The position numbers were made by a program, and so were the translations under genes. From Comamonas odontotermitis (GTDB taxonomy: Bacteria > Pseudomonadota > Gammaproteobacteria > Burkholderiales > Burkholderiaceae_C), in the NCBI RefSeq assembly GCF_014207855.1, contig NZ_JACHKZ010000021.1, forward strand, positions 1 through 64,000: a stretch of 64,000 bases of DNA, written 5' to 3'. The number at the start of each line of letters is the position of its first letter. Within the stretch, counting starts at the first letter, position 1. Of the stretch, positions 50,252 through 57,002 are shown piece by piece. The notes below the pieces were generated by a model. It was not told where the DNA came from. It did not search any database and was given only the letters and a program-made list of their open reading frames with translations.

Positions 50252-50602
50252 ATGCAATACGTGAACATTCACGGGCAGCCGGTTTCAACGGCCTCGCCCG
50301 TCGGATACGGGAAGCCGAAGGCGGATGCGCCCAAAAGCTTTCACAAGGGCTGGAAGGTTCTGGGCGTAGCTCCTGGCCGCCTGAAAGAGGCCATTCAGCA
50401 GCACGCCGACCACCAGAAGCGCATCCCGGAGCGGGACCGCAAGCCGTTCAATCAATCCGAATGGCTGCGCGTGGCGACCTTGAAGCCGGTGCAGTCCAAG
50501 CCCTTGGCTACGCCAGAGGGCGCTGCGCAACTGGCTGAAATGGCCCGCGCTGCCGGATGGTTGAACGTCATCCAGCAAGAAGTAAAGAAAGGCGGCAAGT
50601 AA
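50252..50602 (+). CDS. Early phage protein, unknown (first gene of operon)
   Basis: A 116-residue basic protein (MQYVNIHGQPVSTASPVGYG KPKADAPKSFHKGWKV), helical in the second half. AGAGGT precedes the ATG. It is the first gene after the control region and its stop overlaps the next ATG (TAATG). No family is recognised. High Lys/Arg content suggests nucleic-acid contact. Confidence 0.7.
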   Translation: MQYVNIHGQPVSTASPVGYGKPKADAPKSFHKGWKVLGVAPGRLKEAIQQHADHQKRIPERDRKPFNQSEWLRVATLKPVQSKPLATPEGAAQLAEMARAAGWLNVIQQEVKKGGK

Positions 50603-50805
50603 TGCTGCGCGCCCTCCTCCAATTCTCATCATGCCTGGCGCTCGCTGCGCTGTGTGTCGTTGCCTACGTGCGCGTCATGCATATGGCCCATGCGGGCGCC
50701 AGTGACTTCCTGGTTATCTCGCTCACTCTCGTGATCTCCACCCTCTTTGTCGCCTGCGGTACGGGCGCTGTCTACGCTTGGGAGCCCAAAAATGTCCACG
50801 GTTGA
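50602..50805 (+). CDS. Small membrane protein
   Basis: A 67-residue protein with two hydrophobic helices (LRALLQFSSCLALAALCVVA and FLVISLTLVISTLFVACGTG) and a short polar tail. Starts by TAATG overlap with the first early gene. Small two-helix early membrane proteins are often superinfection-exclusion or host-takeover factors, but there is no specific evidence. Confidence 0.65.
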   Translation: MLRALLQFSSCLALAALCVVAYVRVMHMAHAGASDFLVISLTLVISTLFVACGTGAVYAWEPKNVHG

Positions 50806-51835
50806 ACTCCAGTCTTCATCATCCACTTCCGAAGAGCCAAAGCTCAAGAAACTCACTCCAGAGCAACGGGACCAGATGCAAGGAGTGCAAGAGGCTTTCC
50901 GAGGGGTGCTCTTCCCACCCACGGATGCCGCCGCCATCACACTTACTTTGCAAGCCCGTGGTGAGCGTTTCACGATGCAGGTTCAAGAGGCAGCCGAACT
51001 GGCGGGCTTCTTCTCCCTCAACGATCACTTCGCCATGGGGGCTAAAAACCACGATACAGACAAGACCCTGGCCTATATCAGCAACAGCATGGGTCATCGC
51101 ATGTTTGGCCCGCCGTCTTCGGCGCAGATCCATATCGAGCCTGAAAAGCATTTGATGGAGTACCGCACGGCCGGCACGACTCTAGTTGATTGCATACAAA
51201 AACTGGCTGACACGCTGGATGCGACTGTTCTTGATTCAACCGGGAAGCCGTTGAACTCAGACGCATTGCAGGAAGTGGGTCAGCAAGTAAACGCAGGCAT
51301 CCGTAAAAAGATGGACGAAGATCTCGCATCACGCAAGGTTGTGATGCCATGTGGCGAAGTCCGTATCTACAGCGAGCTCACATTTTTATATGACGTTATT
51401 GGTTCCGATGGTCACGTAGCTCGGACTGTCTACTTCCATGCAGACCCTCAGCTTGTGCACGAAGGACGAGCAACCGGCTTGGCGATGGCGGCAGAGTTGA
51501 TGGCCTTCCACAAAGCCCACAAGCGCGGTTTTCCTTGCTTCCGTTACGTTCTTGAAGAGGCGTACGAAGCCAAGAAGAAAAGCCCTCATCTGAGCTACAA
51601 CAAACCTTGTGTTGAAAACGTGGTGGACGGCTTTTTTGAAGGTATTGAGACGCTTATTGCTGTAGGCAGCAAATTCACCAACCCTGATTGGTTCAAGGGA
51701 AGAATCTCAAAAGCCAACGCGCATCACGCCAGGGGGCTGGCAAAGAAGGCTGAATTTGTAGAGCGCATGCGCCTCGGGCGCGCTGCCGCAAAAGCCAAGC
51801 GATCACAGCCAGCTAAGGGGAGGAAGGCCAAATGA
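50792..51835 (+). CDS. Early phage protein, unknown (DUF2303-like?)
   Basis: A 347-residue protein. The N-terminus is Ser/Glu/Lys-rich and flexible. A middle stretch (AELAGFFSLNDHFAMGAKNH DTDKTLAYISNS) is followed by a long second half with C-rich and aromatic patches (HKRGFPCFRYVLEEAYEAKK KS) and a strongly basic end (AAAKAKRSQPAKGRKAK) suggesting DNA binding. GGGAG lies before the ATG at 50792. The gene overlaps the membrane gene and the next gene (ATGA). Family assignment is uncertain. Confidence 0.7.
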   Translation: MSTVELQSSSSTSEEPKLKKLTPEQRDQMQGVQEAFRGVLFPPTDAAAITLTLQARGERFTMQVQEAAELAGFFSLNDHFAMGAKNHDTDKTLAYISNSMGHRMFGPPSSAQIHIEPEKHLMEYRTAGTTLVDCIQKLADTLDATVLDSTGKPLNSDALQEVGQQVNAGIRKKMDEDLASRKVVMPCGEVRIYSELTFLYDVIGSDGHVARTVYFHADPQLVHEGRATGLAMAAELMAFHKAHKRGFPCFRYVLEEAYEAKKKSPHLSYNKPCVENVVDGFFEGIETLIAVGSKFTNPDWFKGRISKANAHHARGLAKKAEFVERMRLGRAAAKAKRSQPAKGRKAK

Positions 51836-52218
51836 ATGCCCTCGCCCTTCAATCTGCGCCCGTCAACGCCCGCCAGCACCAGTCCCATGGCGCCCGCCTC
51901 GTCCAGGCCGGCGGCGATCTACGCTACCCGGAAATTGTCTCTGGCGATGTCTTGCACATCGATTTCGACGTCAAGACCATCAGGCACGACGGCCTGTATC
52001 TGATCGTCATCCACGGCAGGGATGGAAGCCGCTGGCGCTGGCGCTGCGCACGGCGCTTCATGCGAATGCCCGGGTTCACCACCGGTGGCGTTGTCTTGCA
52101 TGGCCAGGATGTTGCGGCCGAGGGCTGGGCCCCTGTGCCGGACGAAATGATGAGTCGCATTGAAGTCTTTGGCGAGATCCGCGAAGTCTTCAAGCCCGTG
52201 AGCAAGTTGGGGAGGTAG
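51832..52218 (+). CDS. Early phage protein, unknown
   Basis: A 128-residue protein with a central beta-type segment (IDFDVKTIRHDGLYLIVIHG RDGSRWRWRCARRF), reminiscent of the S24-like C-terminal fold of phage repressors but without a helix-turn-helix or the Ser/Lys pair. GGGGAGG precedes the ATG. It might be a repressor-interacting protein; this is speculation. Confidence 0.65.
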   Translation: MNALALQSAPVNARQHQSHGARLVQAGGDLRYPEIVSGDVLHIDFDVKTIRHDGLYLIVIHGRDGSRWRWRCARRFMRMPGFTTGGVVLHGQDVAAEGWAPVPDEMMSRIEVFGEIREVFKPVSKLGR

Positions 52219-52222
52219 CGCC

Positions 52223-52507
52223 ATGTCTACATCGATACCCAAAGGCGTTCATGTCTGCGACCTCATGCGAATCACAGTGGGCATTCTCTACAACTACCTG
52301 CTAGATGCGGGTGATGAGGTGCCGCCAGATCGCAAGCTGTCCATTTCCAAGCTGGCAATCATGCTGCGCGATGAGATAGACGCCGCCAAGCTGGAATCAC
52401 CCTCCGTCACCGCCCGGCAAGACCTCCAATTCCAGGCGCTGAAAGCCAAGCTGCTCAAGAAGCCGCGCAAAAACTCCCGTCTCTACAAGGAAATTAATCA
52501 TGGCTAG
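52223..52507 (+). CDS. Early phage protein, unknown
   Basis: A 94-residue basic, helical protein (MSTSIPKGVHVCDLMRITVG ILYNYLLDAGDEVPPDRKLS). GGGGAGG gives a good ribosome site. Overlaps the next gene by eight bases. No family recognised. Confidence 0.65.
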   Translation: MSTSIPKGVHVCDLMRITVGILYNYLLDAGDEVPPDRKLSISKLAIMLRDEIDAAKLESPSVTARQDLQFQALKAKLLKKPRKNSRLYKEINHG

Positions 52508-53252
52508 GCCCACCCCTACCACCAACGTCATCGAACTCGCGCTGCAACATGGTGCATCCAGCTATCGCAATCGCTCGGATACTGCCCACCCATCGTATGG
52601 CTTCACCGAGCAAGGCCTGTTGCAGTTTGCGGAGGCGCTATTGAATGCAAACTCGCAGGGCTCCCAGGAAGAAGCGGGCAATGTCGCTTCACTCAAACCT
52701 GTCGGCCTGTTTGTATATTCCGAGCGGCGCCCTGAGCGCCCAGGCTTTCACTTCGGCCACACCGATAAGCAATTCCTGGAGAGCGTTCTTAGTGGGTTTA
52801 TAAAGTCAGAGGGCAAATACACGAGCGAATTTGCCTACACCGAGTCCGAAGTGAAGCGCGCGCTTGCAAATGCAGCTCGAGTAGCCATTACCTGTGAGTC
52901 CGAGCAAAAACGCTTGGCAATTCTCTGGGGATTCATGCCAGCACCTGCAGTCGTGGCAGCGCCTACTTCTCATTTCGATGATCCCCGCGTTCAAGCCGTC
53001 TACAACATCCTTTGTAGCGGAGAGGTTCCACCAAATGGCGAGCACTGGGAGGGGTTCATCGCACGCCGAATTGTTGACGCCCTCTCCGCACCCACAGCAC
53101 CCCAGGCCCAGCCCGCTGATGCGCTGGATGCACAGCGGTATCGCTATCTCCGTGAAGGCTGGACTTACGACTACCGCTTCAAAGTAGGTGACGGATTAGA
53201 TGAGGCCATCGACGCCGCCATGGCTGCAGCCCAGGAAGGCGGTGCAGCATGA
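52500..53252 (+). CDS. Early phage protein, unknown
   Basis: A 250-residue protein. N-terminal half is polar and helical; the C-terminal half has AQPADALDAQRYRYLREGWT YDYRFKVGDGLDEAIDAAMA, a short module repeated in many phage accessory proteins, where RYRYLRE is recurrent. AAGGAA lies before the ATG. It overlaps the next gene (ATGA). Function unknown. Confidence 0.65.
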   Translation: MARPTPTTNVIELALQHGASSYRNRSDTAHPSYGFTEQGLLQFAEALLNANSQGSQEEAGNVASLKPVGLFVYSERRPERPGFHFGHTDKQFLESVLSGFIKSEGKYTSEFAYTESEVKRALANAARVAITCESEQKRLAILWGFMPAPAVVAAPTSHFDDPRVQAVYNILCSGEVPPNGEHWEGFIARRIVDALSAPTAPQAQPADALDAQRYRYLREGWTYDYRFKVGDGLDEAIDAAMAAAQEGGAA

Positions 53253-53836
53253 CGCTACTTGAAATTTTGGCTCGTGCCTGGACCGAGTGGAAGGGCGGAA
53301 TGCGGGTCTACCAAGACGCAGATGGCGACCTAGTAGCCAGCAACGGCTATGGCTTTCGTCATGTGTGCGGGCACGCAGAGATCGCAAGCGACCGAGCCAC
53401 AGCAATCGTCACGGCTGAGAAATGGGCCGCCCAGCGGGCCACAAGCGGCGCCCAGGCGACGAAACAAAAAGGACTCACCCTTATTGAGACCTTGCTGGTG
53501 GTCGCATTCACCGTTGTCGCGATCCTGGTCGGCAGCTGCGTGATGGACCCCGAGCGTGTGGCTCAACGCGCCGCCGAGGAAGCCGCAGAGAAAAAGGCGG
53601 TGGAGGTCAGGCGCCAAGCCGAGCTCAAGCCGCGAAAAATCAGCGAGGCCGATGGCTGCGAGGTCTGGGCGTTCAACCCCGGCCAGCGCTGGCAGTACTT
53701 CACGCGCTGTGGCAGCAAGACCGAAACCAAGACCACCTGGGAGGAATGCCGCACTGTCCCCTCTGGCAAGACATCCCGCACGGAATGCACACCCCACAGC
53801 GCGACCGTGACCAACGAACCGAAGGACGCCCCATGA
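53249..53836 (+). CDS. Membrane-anchored phage protein
   Basis: A 195-residue protein. The N-terminal part (residues 1-75) is polar. A transmembrane helix (LTLIETLLVVAFTVVAILVG SCV) is followed by a charged coiled coil (AQRAAEEAAEKKAVEVRRQA ELKPR) and a Cys-containing domain (GCEVWAFNPGQRWQYFTRCG SKTETKT). The KGLTLIETLLVVAF stretch resembles a prepilin leader, but the position in the phage early operon makes a pilin unlikely. Role unknown. Confidence 0.65.
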   Translation: MTLLEILARAWTEWKGGMRVYQDADGDLVASNGYGFRHVCGHAEIASDRATAIVTAEKWAAQRATSGAQATKQKGLTLIETLLVVAFTVVAILVGSCVMDPERVAQRAAEEAAEKKAVEVRRQAELKPRKISEADGCEVWAFNPGQRWQYFTRCGSKTETKTTWEECRTVPSGKTSRTECTPHSATVTNEPKDAP

Positions 53837-54192
53837 AAACTGATCGTGAATTGCTGGAGCTGGCTGCTAAGTCCATGGGGTTCAAGGATTTCAGCTTTGC
53901 GGATATGCGGGGATGGGGTGAGGCCCGCTATGGGCTAAGTGAGGGGATTTGCACTGATGCGCTGGACGACTACTGGAACCCTCTGGTGGACGGCAACGCG
54001 GCCTTGAATCTCGCCGTTGTGCACGGTATTGAAGTCAGCTTCCACCACCATCTGGGCCAAGCCCTTGCCGTGGTTCCCGGCTACTCCAGGGGTCGAGGCG
54101 AGTATTGGCATTCCGGCGCACCGATGGAAGCCACCCGCCGCGCCATCGTCCATGCAGCTGCTGCAATCCAGTTAGCCAAGGAGGCGCCATGA
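53833..54192 (+). CDS. NinX/DUF2591-like phage protein
   Basis: A 119-residue protein. The blocks ELLELAAKSMG, DDYWNPLVDGNAALNLAV and YSRGRGEYWHSGAPMEATRR AIVHAAAAI are typical of the small DUF2591-type proteins found in phage early regions. The pattern WNPLxDxxxAxxLA is recognisable. Function in the cell is unknown. Coupled to neighbours by ATGA overlaps on both sides. Confidence 0.75.
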   Translation: MKTDRELLELAAKSMGFKDFSFADMRGWGEARYGLSEGICTDALDDYWNPLVDGNAALNLAVVHGIEVSFHHHLGQALAVVPGYSRGRGEYWHSGAPMEATRRAIVHAAAAIQLAKEAP

Positions 54193-54356
54193 TCCGCCTA
54201 ATTCGCTTCCTCATTACTGGGGATTGGCACCTGCATCAATGGGGTGAACCAGTTGTTACGGGAACGTATGCAGGAATGACGGGCCGCACCATCTCCGGCG
54301 CGTATCACGTTGTCCGCTGTAAGCACTGTGGCAAGTACAAGAAGTTCAATTTTTAG
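54189..54356 (+). CDS. Small zinc-ribbon-like phage protein
   Basis: A 55-residue protein (MIRLIRFLITGDWHLHQWGE ...) with one Cys-x-x-Cys (RCKHCGKYKKFNF) and several His, which could bind one zinc. Overlaps the preceding stop. Small proteins of this kind occur in many phage early operons with no known role. Confidence 0.6.
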   Translation: MIRLIRFLITGDWHLHQWGEPVVTGTYAGMTGRTISGAYHVVRCKHCGKYKKFNF

Positions 54357-54369
54357 GGGTACGCACTAT

Positions 54370-55278
54370 ATGACTGATGAGACAGAAGCACTACGGCTGG
54401 CGGATTTGCTGGACATAAATTACCACGAGCCGCATGTTGAACAAGCAGCAGCAGCCGAGCTCCGCCGCCTGAGCGTAGTGGAAGCGACCTTCGATGAGTG
54501 GCTTGCGAAGACCGAATGGGTACAGAGAACAGCTAAACCAAGCGAGCTCGGCCTGCACCGCGCCGACGTTATGGCGAATCGCATCGCGGCGCTTGAAGCC
54601 GAGCTATCGGACACCCGTGCTCAACGTACTGCCAGCAACCGACGTATCGAGGAGCAATTCGCGGAGATTGAGCGCCTGCGCACTCTCGCCGCCACCTGCT
54701 ACGCGGGCCTGGGCGGTGAGTGTGATTTGCCCGTGATTTGGCTTGACGCGCTAAATGACGCGGCCAATGGTGAGCCGTTCGATACAGACGGCCTGCTGCC
54801 ATACACGTCGGCGATTCGCGCCCAACTCACCACCCAGACCAACCGCGCCGCAGCAGCCGAGCAGCAAGTCACCGCCCTCACCCAGCGCCTGGACACAGCT
54901 AATGCACTGAATACTGAGGCGCGCAATCAGCTTGCTGATATGGGAAATCCCATAACTCAATGCAATCAACAGGTTGCGCAATGCCAATCGCCTGCTGGCG
55001 GTCAATGGAAGTGCGGCAACGAGTATTTGCCGTATCACCCCGACGCCTCGCACGTTGATCCATCCTATCGGGACGGCTGGAATGACTGCTATCTTGCCGC
55101 CCCTCCCCCACCTGAGCGGGAGCCGCTGAGCAATGCCTGGTACGAAACCATGCTTGTTTGCCAGCACCTAGACGAGAGCGGAAAGCATCCTAAGCAAGTC
55201 TGGTTCAAGCGCAGTGATGTGATCCGACTGATCAAAAAAGCAGAAGCAACCCACGGAATAGGAGCCACCAATGATTGA
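54370..55278 (+). CDS. Phage protein with coiled coil, unknown
   Basis: A 302-residue protein. Two coiled-coil stretches (ALEAELSDTRAQRTASNRRI EEQFAEIERL and TNRAAAAEQQVTALTQRLDT) frame a globular patch. The C-terminal part has DASHVDPSYRDGWNDCYLAA PPP, a segment common in Comamonadaceae phage accessory proteins. Starts 14 bases after the preceding gene with GGGG upstream. Overlaps the next gene by eight bases. Confidence 0.65.
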   Translation: MTDETEALRLADLLDINYHEPHVEQAAAAELRRLSVVEATFDEWLAKTEWVQRTAKPSELGLHRADVMANRIAALEAELSDTRAQRTASNRRIEEQFAEIERLRTLAATCYAGLGGECDLPVIWLDALNDAANGEPFDTDGLLPYTSAIRAQLTTQTNRAAAAEQQVTALTQRLDTANALNTEARNQLADMGNPITQCNQQVAQCQSPAGGQWKCGNEYLPYHPDASHVDPSYRDGWNDCYLAAPPPPEREPLSNAWYETMLVCQHLDESGKHPKQVWFKRSDVIRLIKKAEATHGIGATND

Positions 55279-55594
55279 AAACTACGATCCCAATATCCGC
55301 TGGGGCCGACACACCTATCGCGTGACGTTACAGAAATGGAACTATGTCGGAGCGATTGACTGCGAAATGGGCGGGAATATGCGCGGGTTCAAGGTGATAG
55401 AGGCTGCGGTCTCGTCTTTGGCCGACGATCTGCATGAGGCCCGGGGAGAAAACCCAACCGTGACACTGGTTGATCCCACTGGCGAAGAGAAGCTGCATTG
55501 CCAACCAGATGGCGAGAACATTGAAGATTGGCTGTATGCAATGGTTGTCGGCGTCGAGTTGATTAAGCACGAAGCGGAGGATGCAAAGTGGTAG
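55271..55594 (+). CDS. DUF5406-like phage protein
   Basis: A 107-residue protein (MIENYDPNIRWGRHTYRVTL QKWNYVGAIDCEMGGNMRGF ... EDWLYAMVVGVELIKHE). The order of blocks looks like the DUF5406 family of small phage/host proteins. No role is known. Coupled to the genes on both sides. Confidence 0.6.
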   Translation: MIENYDPNIRWGRHTYRVTLQKWNYVGAIDCEMGGNMRGFKVIEAAVSSLADDLHEARGENPTVTLVDPTGEEKLHCQPDGENIEDWLYAMVVGVELIKHEAEDAKW

Positions 55595-55914
55595 CACCAA
55601 TGACAACCCCTGACCCAAGCCGTGAGGCGTTTGAGAAGTGGCGCAATGAAGACCGGCGCCGCCGAATTCCAGAGATTCGAGACTGGAATGATGAAGAAAT
55701 CGAAGACCTGTGTAGTTTTTCTTCAGATCGAGAATGGGAAATTTGGCAAGCAGCCAGGGGCCACCAGGGAGCTGACAAGTGCGTTTGCACATTTCGTCAG
55801 CGGATGGTTGGTGATGGATGCAGACATTGCAACCCGCAAGAGTACATCGACATGCTGCTTGAGCAGATTGACGAATACCAGACGGAACGGAATACCAAAG
55901 AAGGAAGCACATGA
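55588..55914 (+). CDS. Early phage protein, unknown (GTG start)
   Basis: A 108-residue protein (VAPMTTPDPSREAFEKWRNE DRRRRIP ...) with a CxxH-type Cys/His pair set: KCVCTF and GCRHCN. The GTG at 55588 lies seven bases after GGAGG and is preferred to the ATG at 55600. The last stretch MLLEQIDEYQTERNTKE is a helix. Coupled to the next gene (ATGA). Confidence 0.65.
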   Translation: MVAPMTTPDPSREAFEKWRNEDRRRRIPEIRDWNDEEIEDLCSFSSDREWEIWQAARGHQGADKCVCTFRQRMVGDGCRHCNPQEYIDMLLEQIDEYQTERNTKEGST

Positions 55915-56111
55915 AGAAGCGTGTTCTCTCCCTCTCCATTCAGGCGATGTTCGGAGGCTACTGGGACGAAGACCACTCCTGCTTTCGTATGCCAGACGCC
56001 GCAAGGGAGGGCGAACCCGTCAAGGTCAGGTATCGCCTTCCCAGCCAATCGGAGGACACGCTCGACTTTCGGGTGTTCCTTAGCCCATTTCCTGTTGGAG
56101 GCCAATCTTGA
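55911..56111 (+). CDS. Small early phage protein, unknown
   Basis: A 66-residue protein (MKKRVLSLSIQAMFGGYWDE DHSCFRMPDAAREGEPVKVR ...) that may be a small beta-barrel. Overlaps the neighbouring genes by four bases at each end. No family recognised. Confidence 0.6.
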   Translation: MKKRVLSLSIQAMFGGYWDEDHSCFRMPDAAREGEPVKVRYRLPSQSEDTLDFRVFLSPFPVGGQS

Positions 56112-56338
56112 AACCCAGCTACGAATCCCAAATCCTCGCCGTGCTGGATGGCCCAGGTGGTTGGACCACCGGCGACATTGCCAGACAGTGCAAGCCCATG
56201 CGCGGCAACAACCGAAACCAGCATTCGGCATTCATTCGCAAAGTTTTGCTCCGGCTGCAGATCATGGGCAGGGTCAAGCCAATGGATGACCAAAAGCCCG
56301 TTTGCTGGGTGTTGGCGGGAGGAGCCCCCAATGATTGA
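56108..56338 (+). CDS. Small winged-helix protein (TTG start)
   Basis: A 76-residue protein (MKPSYESQILAVLDGPGGWT TGDIARQCKPMRGNNRNQHS AFIRKVLLRLQIMGRVKPMD ...) with winged-helix pattern. TTG at 56108 lies six bases after GGAGG, a textbook ribosome site. Overlaps its neighbours. Possibly a regulator of early genes. Confidence 0.65.
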   Translation: MKPSYESQILAVLDGPGGWTTGDIARQCKPMRGNNRNQHSAFIRKVLLRLQIMGRVKPMDDQKPVCWVLAGGAPND

Positions 56339-56687
56339 CCAACAACCCATCACCGACGCCCAAATTGATGAGGTGTTCAACGCCATGCCTGACGGTCCCG
56401 CCGGGTTCTTGAAGTCCTGGGGCTACCGTCAGTTTGCGCGAAACCTGCTCGCGCTGCGTGCCATGCCCGCGTGGGAGCCGGAATTCCTTGCCATGACTCC
56501 AGGCCAGGAGGAGTTGGCGATGAAGTTTTGCATGGAGATCGCTGGCCCCAAGGGTAAACCAGGCCGCCTGCCCGACCCGGTGCGCCTGCTGGAGATGGCC
56601 GAGGAGTTGTATCAGGCTGAGCGGCAAGCTGCGGTAAAGCTCCCCCAATCGGGTGAGCTTGTTGATGTGGTGCAACCCTCCTCATGA
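56331..56687 (+). CDS. Early phage protein, unknown
   Basis: A 118-residue protein (MIDQQPITDAQIDEVFNAMP DGPAGFLKSWGYRQFARNLL ALRAMP ...). The block ITDAQIDEVFNAMP...GYRQFARNLL is widely shared by small proteins of betaproteobacterial prophages. Role unknown. Overlaps both neighbours. Confidence 0.65.
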   Translation: MIDQQPITDAQIDEVFNAMPDGPAGFLKSWGYRQFARNLLALRAMPAWEPEFLAMTPGQEELAMKFCMEIAGPKGKPGRLPDPVRLLEMAEELYQAERQAAVKLPQSGELVDVVQPSS

Positions 56688-56872
56688 CCCAGTATTTCAC
56701 CACCACTGAAGTTGCCGTCCGCGAAGGCCTGGACCGCTTTGCTGTGCTGCATATGTGCCGACGCGGGACAATCGCTCCGGCAAAAATGGTCGGCGGTCGC
56801 TGGCTGATCGAGGCCGGATACCACTTTTCCTACCGCCCGCGCGGGCGACCGAAGACGGTCAAGCCCCGCTAG
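56684..56872 (+). CDS. Small DNA-binding protein with AT-hook-like tail
   Basis: A 62-residue protein: MTQYFTTTEVAVREGLDRFA VLHMCRRGTIAPAKMVGGRW LIEAGYHF looks like an excisionase/MerR-type helix-turn-helix, followed by YRPRGRPKTVKPR, containing the AT-hook core PRGRP. Last gene of the early operon, before a terminator. Excisionase-like proteins often control recombination or transcription in prophages. Confidence 0.7.
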   Translation: MTQYFTTTEVAVREGLDRFAVLHMCRRGTIAPAKMVGGRWLIEAGYHFSYRPRGRPKTVKPR

Positions 56873-56880
56873 CGCCACAA

Positions 56881-56904
56881 AAACCCGGCACCGTTCGGGT
56901 TTTC
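56881..56904 (+). terminator. Terminator of the rightward early operon
   Basis: AAACCCG (56881-56887) pairs with CGGGTTT (56896-56902), followed by a short T-run. It sits eight bases after the stop of the last early gene. Confidence 0.7.
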
Positions 56905-56952
56905 TGCCGCCCTAGCCCTGCAGACACCCCACCCCTTTGCCGGGGTCAAGGC

Positions 56953-56981
56953 AAAAAAAAGACCCGCCTCGAAGGCGGGTT
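56953..56981 (-). terminator. Terminator of the leftward primase operon
   Basis: ACCCGCC (56962-56968) and GGCGGGT (56974-56980) form a strong stem. Read leftward it is followed by eight T (complement of 56953-56960). With the terminator at 56881 it makes a convergent pair. Confidence 0.8.
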
Positions 56982-57002
56982 TGCAATTCAACAGAGGCAA
57001 CA

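Noticed and set aside
53249-53836. Pilin from the LTLIETLLVV stretch
   Set aside because: The stretch lies at about residue 75, not at the N-terminus, and the gene is inside the phage early operon.
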